Positions 25,752 through 34,600 of a stretch of DNA of 64,000 bases are shown piece by piece. A program made the translations under genes and the position numbers. This DNA is from Gemmobacter serpentinus (GTDB lineage Bacteria; Pseudomonadota; Alphaproteobacteria; Rhodobacterales; Rhodobacteraceae). Where the stretch lies: NCBI RefSeq assembly GCF_008973825.1, contig NZ_WCHR01000006.1, positions 62,001-126,000 of the forward strand, read 5' to 3'. The stretch's first letter is position 1. Each line of letters starts with the position of its first letter. The notes beneath the pieces were generated by a model. It worked only from the letters and a program-made list of their open reading frames with translations, had not been told where the DNA came from and did not search any database.

Positions 25752-26178
25752 TCACAATTCTCCTATGCGATCCTACATGGCTACGCCCGGCTTGGGTTTA
25801 GGTCTAGCCCGTCGCGACGTGGAGTGGTCCCATCCCGACACTGAGGGCTTGCAGTAAGAGCGTGACGTGGCCGCCAGCTTCACGGCAAAGATGCCGATGG
25901 CCATGCGAGTCGCAGTAACCGGGGATGACGAAGGCCGCGCGCGCCCTACGGCCCCTATGCGGCCTGCCCCCCTGGGAATATTTCAGAAAAGAAGAATGGT
26001 AGGGTGCTTGGGACTTGAGGGATTGTGCCTGTGCCTGTGCCTGTCTCTGTGGCTCCAAGGTATGGCAGCGTGGCTGAGGGAAATGGGATGCCGGCTGGAA
26101 ATATGGGGCTTTGGCGCGCGGCTTGCCGCCCCCCGCCCCAAAGGTTATGCCAAGGGGGTAACCTGCCGGAGCCCGCCC
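25752..26178. other. 427-base divergent intergenic region with a diverged repeat tail
   Basis: The region between the class V aminotransferase and the ABC exporter has no convincing gene. At 25968-26000 it holds CCCCCCTGGGAATATTTCAG followed by AAAAGAAGAATGG, which resembles a diverged copy of the GATATTT-tail element. At about 26025-26050 TGTGCC is repeated three times. A frame open from a GTG at 25867 into the ABC gene has no recognisable protein sequence and is not counted. Confidence 0.6.
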
Positions 26179-27933
26179 TTGCCGAAAGCCCCCACCGATC
26201 CACGCTATGCCTCTGGTCGCCTGTTCGGGCGGCTCTGGCGGGGCTATCTGGGCAAACACCGCCTGAAAATGGTGCTGGCTTTCCTGCTGATGGTGATCGA
26301 AGGGTCCACCCTTGGTGCGCTGTCCTGGCTGCTGGAGCCGCTGTTTGACCGGGTCTTTGCCCCGGGGGGCAGCGCGGAACTGCCGCTGGTGGGGGCTGCG
26401 ATCTTTGCGCTGTTTCTCGTGCGGGCCGTCACCTCGGTCGGGTCTAAAACCCTGCTGACCACGATTGCGCAGCGGTCGTCCACCGCGATGCAGGTCGATC
26501 TGCTGGCGCATGTGCTGACGCTGGACAACAGGTTTTTCCAGGAGAACCCGCCCGGTGCCCTGATGGAGCGGGTGGTGGGCGATACCGCCGCCGTGCAGGG
26601 CGTCTGGTCCTCGGTCATCACCGGGGTTGGGCGCGACATGATCGCGCTTCTGTCGCTGTTTGCGGTTGCGCTGTCGATCGATGTGCACTGGACGCTGGCA
26701 GCACTGATTGGTGCGCCGCTGCTGATCGCGCCCGCCGCGCTGATCCAGCGCTATATCCGCCGCAAGACCATGCAGATGCGCCATCAGGCGGGTTTGCGCG
26801 CCACCAGGCTGGACGAGATCTTCCACGGCATTCAGGCGATCAAGCTGAACCAGATGGAGGGCTATCAGACCGACCGCTTCCGCCGCATCGTCGACACCAT
26901 CGTGCGGGCCGAGGTGCGCACGACGCTGGGCCGCGCCACCATCCCGGCGCTGATTGACGTGATCACCGGCATCGGCTTCTTCACCGTGCTGATGCTGGGC
27001 GGGCGCGAGATTGCCGAAGGCAGCCGCACCACGGGTGAGTTCATGGCCTTCTTCACCGCCATGGCGCTGACTTTCCAGCCGATCCGCCGTCTGGGCGATC
27101 AGGCCGGGATCTGGCAGATCGCCTCCGCCTCGCTGGAGCGGATCTTCCGCCTCTTCGACACCGTGCCGCCCGCGCGCCCCAATGCGGGCAAAGCCACACG
27201 CGCGCCCGGCCTGCCCACGATTGCGCTGGAGGATGTGCGCTTTGGCTATGGCGACCGCCCCGTGCTGGAAGGCCTGAGCTTCACCGCCGAGGCCGGAAAG
27301 ATGACCGCGCTGGTCGGTGCATCGGGGGCGGGCAAATCGACGGTGTTCCAGTTGCTGACCGGGATGGCGGAACCGGCATCGGGCCGCATCACCCTTGGCG
27401 GTGTGCCGATTGACCATCTGACGCTGGAGGATCTGCGCGCCGAATTTGCCGTCGTCTCGCAAGACGCGATGCTGTTCGACGAGACCCTACGCGAGAATGT
27501 GACGTTGGGGCGCGATCTGGCCGACGAACGGCTGGGGGCCGCCTTGCAGGCCGCCCATGTCAGCGATTTCGTGAAGGCGCTGCCGCAGGGTCTTGATACG
27601 CCCGCGGGCCCGCGTGGATCGGCGCTGTCGGGCGGGCAGCGGCAGCGCGTGGCGATTGCGCGGGCGCTGGTGGCGGGCGCGCCGGTGCTGCTGCTGGACG
27701 AGGCGACATCGGCGCTTGATGCGGCCTCCGAGGCGGTGGTGTCAGAGGCGCTGACCCGTCTGGGGCAGGGCCGCACCACGCTTGTCATTGCCCATAGGCT
27801 GGCCACCGTGCGCGAGGCCGACAAGATCGTGGTGCTGGATCGCGGACGGGTGGTCGAGGAAGGCACGCATGACAGCCTGCTTGCAAAGGGCGGGCTTTAT
27901 GCCGATCTCTATCGTCTGCAATTCAAGGACTGA
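26179..27933 (+). CDS. MsbA-like ABC exporter (fused membrane and ATPase domains)
   Basis: A 584-residue half-transporter: six transmembrane helices (about residues 25-310) followed by an ATP-binding domain with Walker A GASGAGKST (about 379-387), the signature LSGGQRQRVAIAR (about 483) and Walker B VLLLDEATSALD (about 503), then H-loop VIAHRLATV. It works as a homodimer exporting lipids, peptides or drugs; MsbA-like lipid flipping is the best guess. There is no ATG near the family start; a TTG at 26179 after CGGAG is the likely initiator. The last three codons (FKD-stop) fall in a 16-bp tandem repeat. YgfZ is encoded downstream. Confidence 0.88.
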   Translation: MPKAPTDPRYASGRLFGRLWRGYLGKHRLKMVLAFLLMVIEGSTLGALSWLLEPLFDRVFAPGGSAELPLVGAAIFALFLVRAVTSVGSKTLLTTIAQRSSTAMQVDLLAHVLTLDNRFFQENPPGALMERVVGDTAAVQGVWSSVITGVGRDMIALLSLFAVALSIDVHWTLAALIGAPLLIAPAALIQRYIRRKTMQMRHQAGLRATRLDEIFHGIQAIKLNQMEGYQTDRFRRIVDTIVRAEVRTTLGRATIPALIDVITGIGFFTVLMLGGREIAEGSRTTGEFMAFFTAMALTFQPIRRLGDQAGIWQIASASLERIFRLFDTVPPARPNAGKATRAPGLPTIALEDVRFGYGDRPVLEGLSFTAEAGKMTALVGASGAGKSTVFQLLTGMAEPASGRITLGGVPIDHLTLEDLRAEFAVVSQDAMLFDETLRENVTLGRDLADERLGAALQAAHVSDFVKALPQGLDTPAGPRGSALSGGQRQRVAIARALVAGAPVLLLDEATSALDAASEAVVSEALTRLGQGRTTLVIAHRLATVREADKIVVLDRGRVVEEGTHDSLLAKGGLYADLYRLQFKD

Positions 27934-27970
27934 GAAGTTCACGGACTGAGAAGTTCAAGGCCTGAGAGAT
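27922..27970 (+). repeat. 16-bp tandem duplication of a gene 3' end
   Basis: TTCAAGGACTGAGAAG (27922-27937), TTCACGGACTGAGAAG (27938-27953) and a partial third unit beginning TTCAAGGCCTGAGAG (27954) lie in tandem. The first unit contains the last codons and the stop of the ABC exporter gene, so the array is a repeated copy of that gene end. A further decayed unit (GAGAGTTTCAAGG) follows at about 27980. Confidence 0.8.
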
Positions 27971-28015
27971 GAGATGTCTGAGAGTTTCAAGGCCGGAGCC
28001 GGAAGGAATATCCCC

Positions 28016-28783
28016 ATGCGTCGATTGGTCAGCCTGACCGGGCCGGACAGCCTGAGCTTCCTGCAAGGGCTTGTCACCAATGATGTGCTGCGGCTGAAAG
28101 AGCCGGGGCTGGTCTATGCCGCCTTGCTGTCGCCGCAGGGCAAGTTTCTGGTCGATTTCTTTATCGCCAATACCGGAACGGCCGAGAACGGGACGGACCT
28201 GCTGCTGGATCTGCCAGACCCCTATGCTGATGCGACGCTGCGGCGGCTGAACATGTATCGGCTGCGGGCGCAGGTGCAGATCGCGCCCAGCGATCTGGTG
28301 ATGACACGCGGCACCGGCGACGCCCCCGAAGGCGCGCTGCCCGATCCGCGTCATCCGGCACTTGGCTGGCGTCATTACGGCGCGGCGCTGCCTGAACAGG
28401 CGATCGATTGGGATGCGATCCGGGTCGCGCATCTGATCCCCGAAATCGGGATCGAGCTGATCCCGGATGAGACCTTCATCCTTGAGGCGGGGTTCGAGGC
28501 GCTGCATGGCGTCGATTTCCGCAAGGGATGCTATGTGGGCCAGGAGGTCACGGCGCGGATGAAGCACAAGACCGAGCTGCGCAAGGGGCTGACACGGCTG
28601 GCGATTTCCGGCGCGGCCGAACCCGGCACCCCGATCCTGATGGAAGACGGGCGCGAGGCCGGGCGGCTTGGCACCCAATCGGGGGCGCGCGCCCTGGCGC
28701 ATATGCGCTTTGACCGGATGGATGGGCCCTTGCGGGCGGGCGAGGCCCTGCTGACGCGGGAAGGCCCCGCGCCGCAGGGCTGA
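28016..28783 (+). CDS. ygfZ: YgfZ/GcvT-type folate-binding protein
   Basis: A 255-residue tetrahydrofolate-dependent protein of the YgfZ (IBA57-like) family, involved in synthesis and repair of Fe-S cluster enzymes. The hallmark K-G-C-Y-x-G-Q-E is found as KGCYVGQEVTAR (about residues 169-180), with the essential Cys. The N-terminal LTGPDSLSFLQGLVTNDV and SPQGKFLVDFF are also typical. The start is the ATG at 28016, with AAGGA 9 bases upstream; a nearer upstream start at 27974 lies inside repeat sequence. It converges on the DUF305 gene with only 5 bases between stops. Confidence 0.9.
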   Translation: MRRLVSLTGPDSLSFLQGLVTNDVLRLKEPGLVYAALLSPQGKFLVDFFIANTGTAENGTDLLLDLPDPYADATLRRLNMYRLRAQVQIAPSDLVMTRGTGDAPEGALPDPRHPALGWRHYGAALPEQAIDWDAIRVAHLIPEIGIELIPDETFILEAGFEALHGVDFRKGCYVGQEVTARMKHKTELRKGLTRLAISGAAEPGTPILMEDGREAGRLGTQSGARALAHMRFDRMDGPLRAGEALLTREGPAPQG

Positions 28784-28788
28784 CGCGC

Positions 28789-29157
28789 TCAGGGTTGCAA
28801 CGCCTTCAGCTTGGCCTGCATCCAGGCAATTTCGGCCTCTTGCGCGGTGATGACCTGTTCGGCCAGCGCCCGCACCTCCGGGTCTTTGCCATGTTCCAGC
28901 GCGATCCGCGCCATGGCCACCGCGCCTTCATGATGCGGGATCATGCCTTGCAGAAAATCGATATCGGCATCGCCGGTAAACGGCACCTCCATCGCGCCAT
29001 GCATCGCGGCATTGGCGGCCTTGTAGGCTTCGGTGGAGGCCGTTTCGGCGCTGGCGGCGGGCGCGGCGTGGCCGGTGTGATCCTGGGCATGGGCCAGCAT
29101 CGGCACCACCAGCAGGGTGGGAAGCAGGGCAAGGGCTGCGAGACGGTTTTGGGGCAT
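28789..29157 (-). CDS. DUF305 periplasmic protein
   Basis: A 122-residue exported protein with a signal peptide (hydrophobic [19 protein letters not shown], cleaved before QDHTGH). The DUF305 core is evident: [20 protein letters not shown] with the conserved His-His (about residues 74-75) and [10 protein letters not shown] at the end. A second His-rich stretch (QDHTGHAAP) starts the mature protein. DUF305 proteins are often encoded with copper-handling genes and probably bind metal; no copper gene is adjacent here. The ATG at 29157 follows AGGAG; upstream ATGs have no such site. Confidence 0.85.
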   Translation of the reverse strand: MPQNRLAALALLPTLLVVPMLAHAQDHTGHAAPAASAETASTEAYKAANAAMHGAMEVPFTGDADIDFLQGMIPHHEGAVAMARIALEHGKDPEVRALAEQVITAQEAEIAWMQAKLKALQP

Positions 29158-29360
29158 GAACGTGGCTCCTGTCATGAACAACGGACACCCTAGAGGCTTA
29201 CGGTTACTGGAAGGGTAATCAAACCGGCGTGAGGAGGCCGTTTTGCCCATGGGCGTATCGGCGCAGGATCACCCTGCATCCCTGCACCGAAGTTTCCGGG
29301 TTTTCCCCTTCAACCCTGCCGGGCCTCGCGTTAATCTTATCGCGCAAACAGGTGACGCAG

Positions 29361-30131
29361 ATGGCAAGAATGGTTCGCCGCCCCGTGGTGGGCATCATTG
29401 GAAACATGGGGCTGCTGAATGACAGCTACCCTGTGCATGTCGGTGGCACGATGAATTCCGAAGCGGTGGCCGAGGTCTCGGGCTGCTTGCCGATCATCAT
29501 CCCCTCCGACCCCCGGCTGGTCTGCGTGCAGGAACTGATGCGCCTTTGCGACGGGTTCCTGCTGACCGGCGGGCGGCCCAATGTTCATCCCAGCGAATAT
29601 GGCGAGGCGGAAACCCCTGCCCATGGTGCATTTGACCGGCTGCGCGATGCGGTGACCCTGCCGCTGATCCGTGCCTGTGTCGAAAGCGGCCAGCCGTTTT
29701 TCGGCATCTGCCGCGGTTTTCAGGAGGTGAATGTGGCCATGGGTGGCACGCTTTACCCCGAGATCCGCGATCTGCCGGGGCGGATGAACCATCGGATGCC
29801 GCCCGATGGATCGATCGAGGAAAAGTTCGCGCTGCGCCATTCCGTGCGCTTTACCCCCGGCGGCGTGTTTGCCCGGCTGATGGGCAGCGATGAGGTGATG
29901 ACCAACACGCTGCACGGGCAGGGCATCAACCGCCCCGGGGCGCGTGTGGTGATCGATGGGCTGGCGCCTGACGGCACGCCCGAGGCGATCTTTGTCAAGG
30001 ATGCGCCGGGCTTTACCCTGTCGGTGCAATGGCACCCGGAATGGAATGCGGCAGGCGATCCGGTCTCGCGGCCCTTGTTCAAGGCCTTTGGCCAGGCCTG
30101 CGCCGAGTGGATGACCCGTCAGGCTGCGTGA
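29361..30131 (+). CDS. class-I glutamine amidotransferase-like hydrolase (peptidase C26, PuuD-like)
   Basis: A 256-residue cytoplasmic hydrolase of the gamma-glutamyl-gamma-aminobutyrate hydrolase group. The nucleophile Cys117 is in FFGICRGFQE and the His225-x-Glu227 pair in QWHPEW completes the triad. The family cleaves gamma-glutamyl bonds, for example in putrescine breakdown. The start is the ATG at 29361 with AGGTGA before it; the long in-frame extension upstream has no family sequence. No other polyamine catabolism gene is adjacent, although a polyamine-type importer lies 28 kb downstream, so substrate assignment is tentative. Confidence 0.87.
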   Translation: MARMVRRPVVGIIGNMGLLNDSYPVHVGGTMNSEAVAEVSGCLPIIIPSDPRLVCVQELMRLCDGFLLTGGRPNVHPSEYGEAETPAHGAFDRLRDAVTLPLIRACVESGQPFFGICRGFQEVNVAMGGTLYPEIRDLPGRMNHRMPPDGSIEEKFALRHSVRFTPGGVFARLMGSDEVMTNTLHGQGINRPGARVVIDGLAPDGTPEAIFVKDAPGFTLSVQWHPEWNAAGDPVSRPLFKAFGQACAEWMTRQAA

Positions 30132-30191
30132 TCTGACACCGCCAGATCGGGTCTTGTCCGATCGGATTTGGCCAGATCAGCGACCGCCGGA

Positions 30192-30551
30192 TCAAAGGCG
30201 GAAGGCCAGCGCAAGCAATGCCATAGCGGCTGGCAACGCCTGCACATAGAGGATGCGGCGGCTGGCTGTTGCCGCACCGAAGATCCCGGCCAGCAAGACG
30301 CAGCCCAGAAAGAACCCTGCCGGGGCGGCACCTGCACCCTGCGGACCCGCCATCAGGGCCCAGATCAGCCCTGCGGCCAGAAAGCCGTTATAGAGCCCCT
30401 GATTGGCGGCCAGAACCTTGGTGGCTGTGGCAAATTCGGCCGTGGTGCCAAAGCTGCGCCGCACGCGCGGCGTGGTCCATAGAAACATCTCCATCACCAT
30501 GATCCACAGATGCAGCGCCGCAATCAGCGCAATGAGGGTGGTGGTCAGCAT
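30192..30551 (-). CDS. DUF1304 family small membrane protein
   Basis: A 119-residue integral membrane protein with four hydrophobic helices (about residues 3-22, 48-68, 76-92 and 100-118). The pattern HLWIMVMEMFLW near the N-terminus and LAANQGLYNGFLAAGLIW in the middle is the DUF1304 signature. The function of the family is unknown. The ATG at 30551 follows AAAGG. It is convergent with the peptidase C26 gene and lies downstream of the L,D-transpeptidase gene on the same strand, with 76 bases between them. Confidence 0.82.
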   Translation of the reverse strand: MLTTTLIALIAALHLWIMVMEMFLWTTPRVRRSFGTTAEFATATKVLAANQGLYNGFLAAGLIWALMAGPQGAGAAPAGFFLGCVLLAGIFGAATASRRILYVQALPAAMALLALAFRL

Positions 30552-30627
30552 GGGCCCGGCCTTTCGCGAAATGAAAAAGGGGCGGCGCGGGGCCACCCCT
30601 TGATCGATCCTAGCACGCGCGTCGCGA

Positions 30628-31755
30628 TTACGGGCAGGGCTTTTCGGCGGTCGGCACGCAGGTTGCCGCCGGGGCCGCAGGCGTGACCGCAGGCGCCGGG
30701 GTGGCCGCAGGCGCTGCTGGGGCCAGAGGCGCAACCGGAGCGGCGGGCGCTGCTGGCACCACCGGGGTCACCGCAGCAGGGGCCGCGGGCACGACCGGGG
30801 CAGGGGTCGCGGGCGCTTCGGGGGCGACCGGGGTGGCGGGCGCTACGACCGGCTGTGGCGCAGTCGGCACAGTCGGGGTGATGCCGGCCGGGGCACCGCC
30901 CAGCGACGGGGTCACCACCGGCGCGGTCATCGTCGGGAAGCCGGGTGCCGGGGCACCGGGGTTCGTCGCACTGACCGCCGGTGTCGGCGCAGCCGCAGGT
31001 TTTGGTGCGGCTTTCTTCTTGGCGGGCTTGGGCGGCGGCAGTTTCAACCCGGTCGGGCGGCTGCCATCGGCATTCAGCACGATGACCTTGACGCCGTTCG
31101 GCACGCGCTCATAGAGGTCCATCACATCCTGGTTGATCATGCGGAAACAGCCCGACGAGGCATTGCGCCCGATCGATTGCCATTCCGGCGTGCCATGGAT
31201 GCGGAATCCGTGGTCGACACCATTGGTGGTCAGATACAGCGCGCGGGCCCCAAGCGGGTTGGTCGGCCCGCCGGGCTGGCCCTTTTCCCATTTGGCAAGC
31301 GAAGGCTTGCGCTCGATCATCTCTTTCGGGGGGGTCCAGGTCGGCCAGTGGCGACGATTGGTGATCAGCGATTCACCCGACCACTGGAAGCCATCAGCAC
31401 CGACCGCGATGCCATAGCGCATCGCCTTGCCCGGCCCGGTGACCAGATGCAGGGTCTTGGCGGTCGGGTCGATGATGATCGTGCCGACCGGATCATTGGA
31501 GGCGTAATCGACGACCTGACGGCGCAGATGCGCGGGGATCTTGTCCTCGGGCACCGCCGGAATCGCGAATTGGCCGTCCTGCCGCGCGGCATAGGCATTC
31601 ACGAAATCCTCGGGCACGGGCTGTTTGATGACCGGGCCGGCCGGAGCCTCGGGCGATTTGGTCGCCTCGGTCAACGAAGGATCGGTGGGCACACAGGCGG
31701 CGAGCGCGGCGAATACCGCGCCCCCCAGCACAAGACCCCTCATAGTGCGCAGCAT
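30628..31755 (-). CDS. L,D-transpeptidase lipoprotein with Ala/Pro-rich tail
   Basis: A 375-residue envelope enzyme of the YkuD family, which makes 3-3 peptidoglycan cross-links or attaches lipoproteins. A lipobox LAAC gives acylated Cys21. The catalytic site is intact: His187 in FRIHGTPEW and Ser201-x-Cys203-x-Arg in ASSGCFRM. After the catalytic domain, about 120 residues (245-370) consist almost only of Ala, Pro, Val and Thr, and the protein ends CVPTAEKPCP with two cysteines. Such tails may cross the periplasm or bind the cell wall. The gene begins at the ATG at 31755, preceded by AGGAGACG. An LdtR-type regulator, the known controller of such enzymes, is encoded at 8.5 kb. Confidence 0.9.
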   Translation of the reverse strand: MLRTMRGLVLGGAVFAALAACVPTDPSLTEATKSPEAPAGPVIKQPVPEDFVNAYAARQDGQFAIPAVPEDKIPAHLRRQVVDYASNDPVGTIIIDPTAKTLHLVTGPGKAMRYGIAVGADGFQWSGESLITNRRHWPTWTPPKEMIERKPSLAKWEKGQPGGPTNPLGARALYLTTNGVDHGFRIHGTPEWQSIGRNASSGCFRMINQDVMDLYERVPNGVKVIVLNADGSRPTGLKLPPPKPAKKKAAPKPAAAPTPAVSATNPGAPAPGFPTMTAPVVTPSLGGAPAGITPTVPTAPQPVVAPATPVAPEAPATPAPVVPAAPAAVTPVVPAAPAAPVAPLAPAAPAATPAPAVTPAAPAATCVPTAEKPCP

Positions 31756-31852
31756 CTCAAACGTCTCCTGAGAATCCCTTGGGGAACTGTTGCGTCAGAT
31801 ATAACAATTCCTGCTTTATCGAAGCGTTCCCCTCGGGTCCATCACGGAAAAG

Positions 31853-32686
31853 TCACAGACTCGTGCGCAAGTGCCACAATTCCGGGAACAACTCGACCTC
31901 CAACATGCGTTTCAGGTAGTGAATCCCAGAGGTGCCGCCGGTGCCGCGTTTGAAGCCGATGACCCGTTCCACGGTGGTCACATGGTTGAAACGCCAGCGG
32001 CGGAAGTAATCCTCGAAATCCACCAGCTTCTCGGCCAATTCATAGGCTTCCCAATGCGCCTGCGGGTCACGGTAGACCTGCGCCCAGACTGCGGCCACGC
32101 CGTCATGCACGGTCCAGGGCTCTCGCAGATCGCGGCTCAGCACATCGGCGGGCACCGGCAGGCCCTGCCGGGCCAGCAGGCGCAACGCCTCGTCATAAAG
32201 CGAGGGGCGGGCCAGTTCTGCCTCCAGGATCGCGGTCAGGTCCGGGCGATGCGCATGGGGTTTCAGCATCGCCGCATTGCGATTGCCGACCGCATATTCG
32301 ATCAGCCGGTATTGCCAGGACTGAAATCCAGAACTTTGCCCAAGACCGTCACGGAAGGTCGAATAATCGGCGGGCGTCATGGTGCGCAGCACGTCCCATG
32401 CAGAATTCAACTGCTCGAAGATCCGGGCGATCCGGGCCAGCATCTTGAAGGCCTCGCGTGGGCGGTCACCGGCAAGCGCGGCGCGGGCCGCATCCATCTC
32501 GTGCAAGGCAAGCCGCATCCACAGTTCGGATGTCTGGTGCTGGATGATGAACAGCAACTCGTCATGCGCGCCGGTCAGCGGCACCTGTGCGGTCAGGATA
32601 CGGTCAATCTGCAGATAGTCGCCATAGGACATGCGGCCGTCAAAGGACATCTGCGCGCCATCTTTGGCGGGATCAGGTCGGGTCAT
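31853..32686 (-). CDS. kynA: tryptophan 2,3-dioxygenase
   Basis: A 277-residue heme enzyme that opens the indole ring of L-tryptophan to N-formylkynurenine, the first step of the kynurenine pathway. Conserved segments include [43 protein letters not shown]-like [20 protein letters not shown] and the heme-ligand His in [16 protein letters not shown], then [12 protein letters not shown]. All are present. It follows kynU on the same strand after 191 bases holding two hairpin repeats, so the two genes may be co-transcribed or separately expressed. A formamidase (kynB) is not visible in the window. Confidence 0.94.
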   Translation of the reverse strand: MTRPDPAKDGAQMSFDGRMSYGDYLQIDRILTAQVPLTGAHDELLFIIQHQTSELWMRLALHEMDAARAALAGDRPREAFKMLARIARIFEQLNSAWDVLRTMTPADYSTFRDGLGQSSGFQSWQYRLIEYAVGNRNAAMLKPHAHRPDLTAILEAELARPSLYDEALRLLARQGLPVPADVLSRDLREPWTVHDGVAAVWAQVYRDPQAHWEAYELAEKLVDFEDYFRRWRFNHVTTVERVIGFKRGTGGTSGIHYLKRMLEVELFPELWHLRTSL

Positions 32687-32812
32687 GGAATGTCTCCGAT
32701 ATGTTGAAAGGGGGATTGGCGGCCCTCAGGCCGCGTCCCGCCGGTTCAACACCGAAGAATTGCCCATCTTGCGCCACAGACAGACCCATGCGGCGGGGCG
32801 GCAAAGCGGCGG

Positions 32813-32862
32813 GCAGGACCTCTCGACGAGAGATCCTGCAACGATTTTTCGACGAAAAATCG
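32813..32862. repeat. tandem TCGACGA-centred hairpins, copy 2
   Basis: Two palindromes lie 2 bases apart: GCAGGACCTCTCG-A-CGAGAGATCCTGC (32813-32839, 13-base arms with one mismatch) and CGATTTTTCG-A-CGAAAAATCG (32842-32862, perfect 10-base arms). Both have the TCGACGA centre. They lie just downstream of kynU and upstream of kynA. Confidence 0.7.
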
Positions 32863-32877
32863 CGTGCCCCGGTTGCA

Positions 32878-34074
32878 TCAGGTCACGCGGGCCCGGGTCT
32901 TGTATTCGGGGCGGTCCCACAGGCGCTGGTCCATCACCTCGGCAATGATCGCAATGGATTGCGCCACGTCCTCGGCATTGATGAACAGCGGCGTAAAGCC
33001 AAAACGCAGGATGTCGGGGGCGCGGAAATCACCGATCACACCGCGCGCGATCAGGGCCTGCATGATGGCGTAACCCTCGGGGTGGCGAAAGCTGACCTGA
33101 CTGCCGCGGCTGGCATGATCGCGCGGGGTTGCAAGGTCGAGGTCCGGGCAGGCGGCCTCCACCCCGGCGATGAACTGATCGGTCAGCGCCAGCGATGCGG
33201 CGCGGATATCGGCCATCTCGACCTTGTCCCAGATATCGAGCGAGGCCTCCAGCGCCGCAAGCTGGATCACCGGGGGCGTGCCCACGCGCATCCGCTCCAC
33301 CCCGTTGCCGGGGCGATAATCGAGATCGAAGGCAAAGGGGGCTTCGTGGCCCAGCCAGCCGGAAAGGGCCGGGCGCGCAATATCGGCATGGCGCGGTGCG
33401 ACATAGATGAAGGCCGGGCCGCCGGGGCCGGAATTCAAGTATTTGTAGCTGCAACCCACCGCAAAATCGGCACCACCCTTGGCCACCTCGACCGGCACCG
33501 CGCCCGCGCTATGCGCCAGATCCCAGATCGCAATCGCGCCCACCTCATGCGCGCGCTTGGTCAGCGCGGCCATGTCATGACGCCGGCCGGTGCGGTAATC
33601 GACCTCGGTGATCATCATCACCGCCACGCTGTCATCCAGCGCCGCCATGACGTCTTCCGGTGCCACGGTCTTCAGCTGGTAATCCGGCCCCAGGGTCCGG
33701 CACAGTCCCTGCGCGATGTAAAGGTCCGAGGGGAAGTTGCCGGTGTCCGACAGCACAACCTTGCGGGTCGGGTTCATCTCGAAGGCAGATGCCAGCGCCT
33801 GATAGACCTTGATCGACAGCGTATCGCCCATCACGACACTGCCCTTTTCCGCACCGATCAGCCGGCCGATGCGATCCCCGATCTTGGAGGGCAGCTCCAT
33901 CCAGCCGGCCTTGTTCCAGCCGGTGATGAGCATCTGCCCCCATTCCTCGGTGACGGTGCGCGCCACGCGGGCAGCCGCGGCCTTGGGCATGGGCCCCAGC
34001 GAATTGCCATCGAGATAAATCACCCCTTCGGGCAGGTCGAACAGCGCACGGGTCACAGCAAAATCGGTCGTCAT
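32878..34074 (-). CDS. kynU: kynureninase
   Basis: A 398-residue PLP enzyme that cleaves kynurenine to anthranilate and alanine. The N-terminal YLDGNSLGPMP (residues 20-30), TDTGNFPSDLYI-like SDTGNFPSDLYIAQGL, the Asp of WDLAHSAGAVPV and the Schiff-base Lys211 in GCSYKYLNSGPGGPAF are all recognisable. The ATG at 34074 has an excellent AGGAGG site 4 bases upstream. With kynA it makes the tryptophan-to-anthranilate route, minus the formamidase. Its stop is followed 15 bases later by a tandem hairpin pair. The gene is divergent from pntA, with 526 bases between. Confidence 0.94.
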   Translation of the reverse strand: MTTDFAVTRALFDLPEGVIYLDGNSLGPMPKAAAARVARTVTEEWGQMLITGWNKAGWMELPSKIGDRIGRLIGAEKGSVVMGDTLSIKVYQALASAFEMNPTRKVVLSDTGNFPSDLYIAQGLCRTLGPDYQLKTVAPEDVMAALDDSVAVMMITEVDYRTGRRHDMAALTKRAHEVGAIAIWDLAHSAGAVPVEVAKGGADFAVGCSYKYLNSGPGGPAFIYVAPRHADIARPALSGWLGHEAPFAFDLDYRPGNGVERMRVGTPPVIQLAALEASLDIWDKVEMADIRAASLALTDQFIAGVEAACPDLDLATPRDHASRGSQVSFRHPEGYAIMQALIARGVIGDFRAPDILRFGFTPLFINAEDVAQSIAIIAEVMDQRLWDRPEYKTRARVT

Positions 34075-34600
34075 ATATCCTCCTCCGGTCGGGTCTCTGC
34101 CCGATCCGCGCGCATTGGAACAGGGCCGCGCGGCGGTTTCAAGCACCATGTCATCCGGCATGCGCGCACGGGGGGCGGTTGCCCTTGCGTCAAGGCGCAG
34201 GGCTGATATGTGCAGAGGCGACCGCCTGCAGGTCGTATGCGACAGATTCTCAACCCCGAGACGTGCGGGGCCAGATATCTGCCATATGCGCGCGCCGGGC
34301 TGCAATCGCGGAGAATCGGATGACGCTTCGCCCCTTTGCCCAGAACGGCCATTGCGCCGGGGCCCTGCCTGATAGGCGGGGCAGGGCGCGATTTGGCGCG
34401 CCATCGGCGACCTTGCCCGCCATCCGGCATGAGAATCGCCGAAAGCATCGCGAAACTGAGACAGGCTTTGCGGCAATCTTGCCGCAAAGCAGAAATCAGG
34501 TTTTGAAATTTTCTTGCGCGCTGGCTAAACAAAATTGCGCGCTCGGCAGCGAGTCAGGAAGAGGTCGCGTCGCAAGGCGCCACAGAACGGGGGAGAAGCC
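34075..34600. promoter_or_regulatory. 526-base kynU/pntA divergent region: hairpin and pntAB promoter
   Basis: No convincing gene lies here. A perfect 11-base hairpin, GCTTTGCGGCA-ATCT-TGCCGCAAAGC, occupies 34465-34490. Thirteen bases later comes a good promoter for pntA: TTGAAA (34503-34508), a 17-base spacer and TAAACA (34526-34531). The hairpin has no T-run on either strand and so may be an operator or an insulating terminator rather than a simple one. The remaining ~360 bases next to kynU contain no feature I can name. Confidence 0.6.

Noticed and set aside
25867-26178. N-terminal extension of the ABC exporter from a GTG at 25867
   Set aside because: The added 104 codons cover an intergenic repeat tail and a TGTGCC repeat and have no transporter sequence. 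The TTG at 26179 with CGGAG is a better start.
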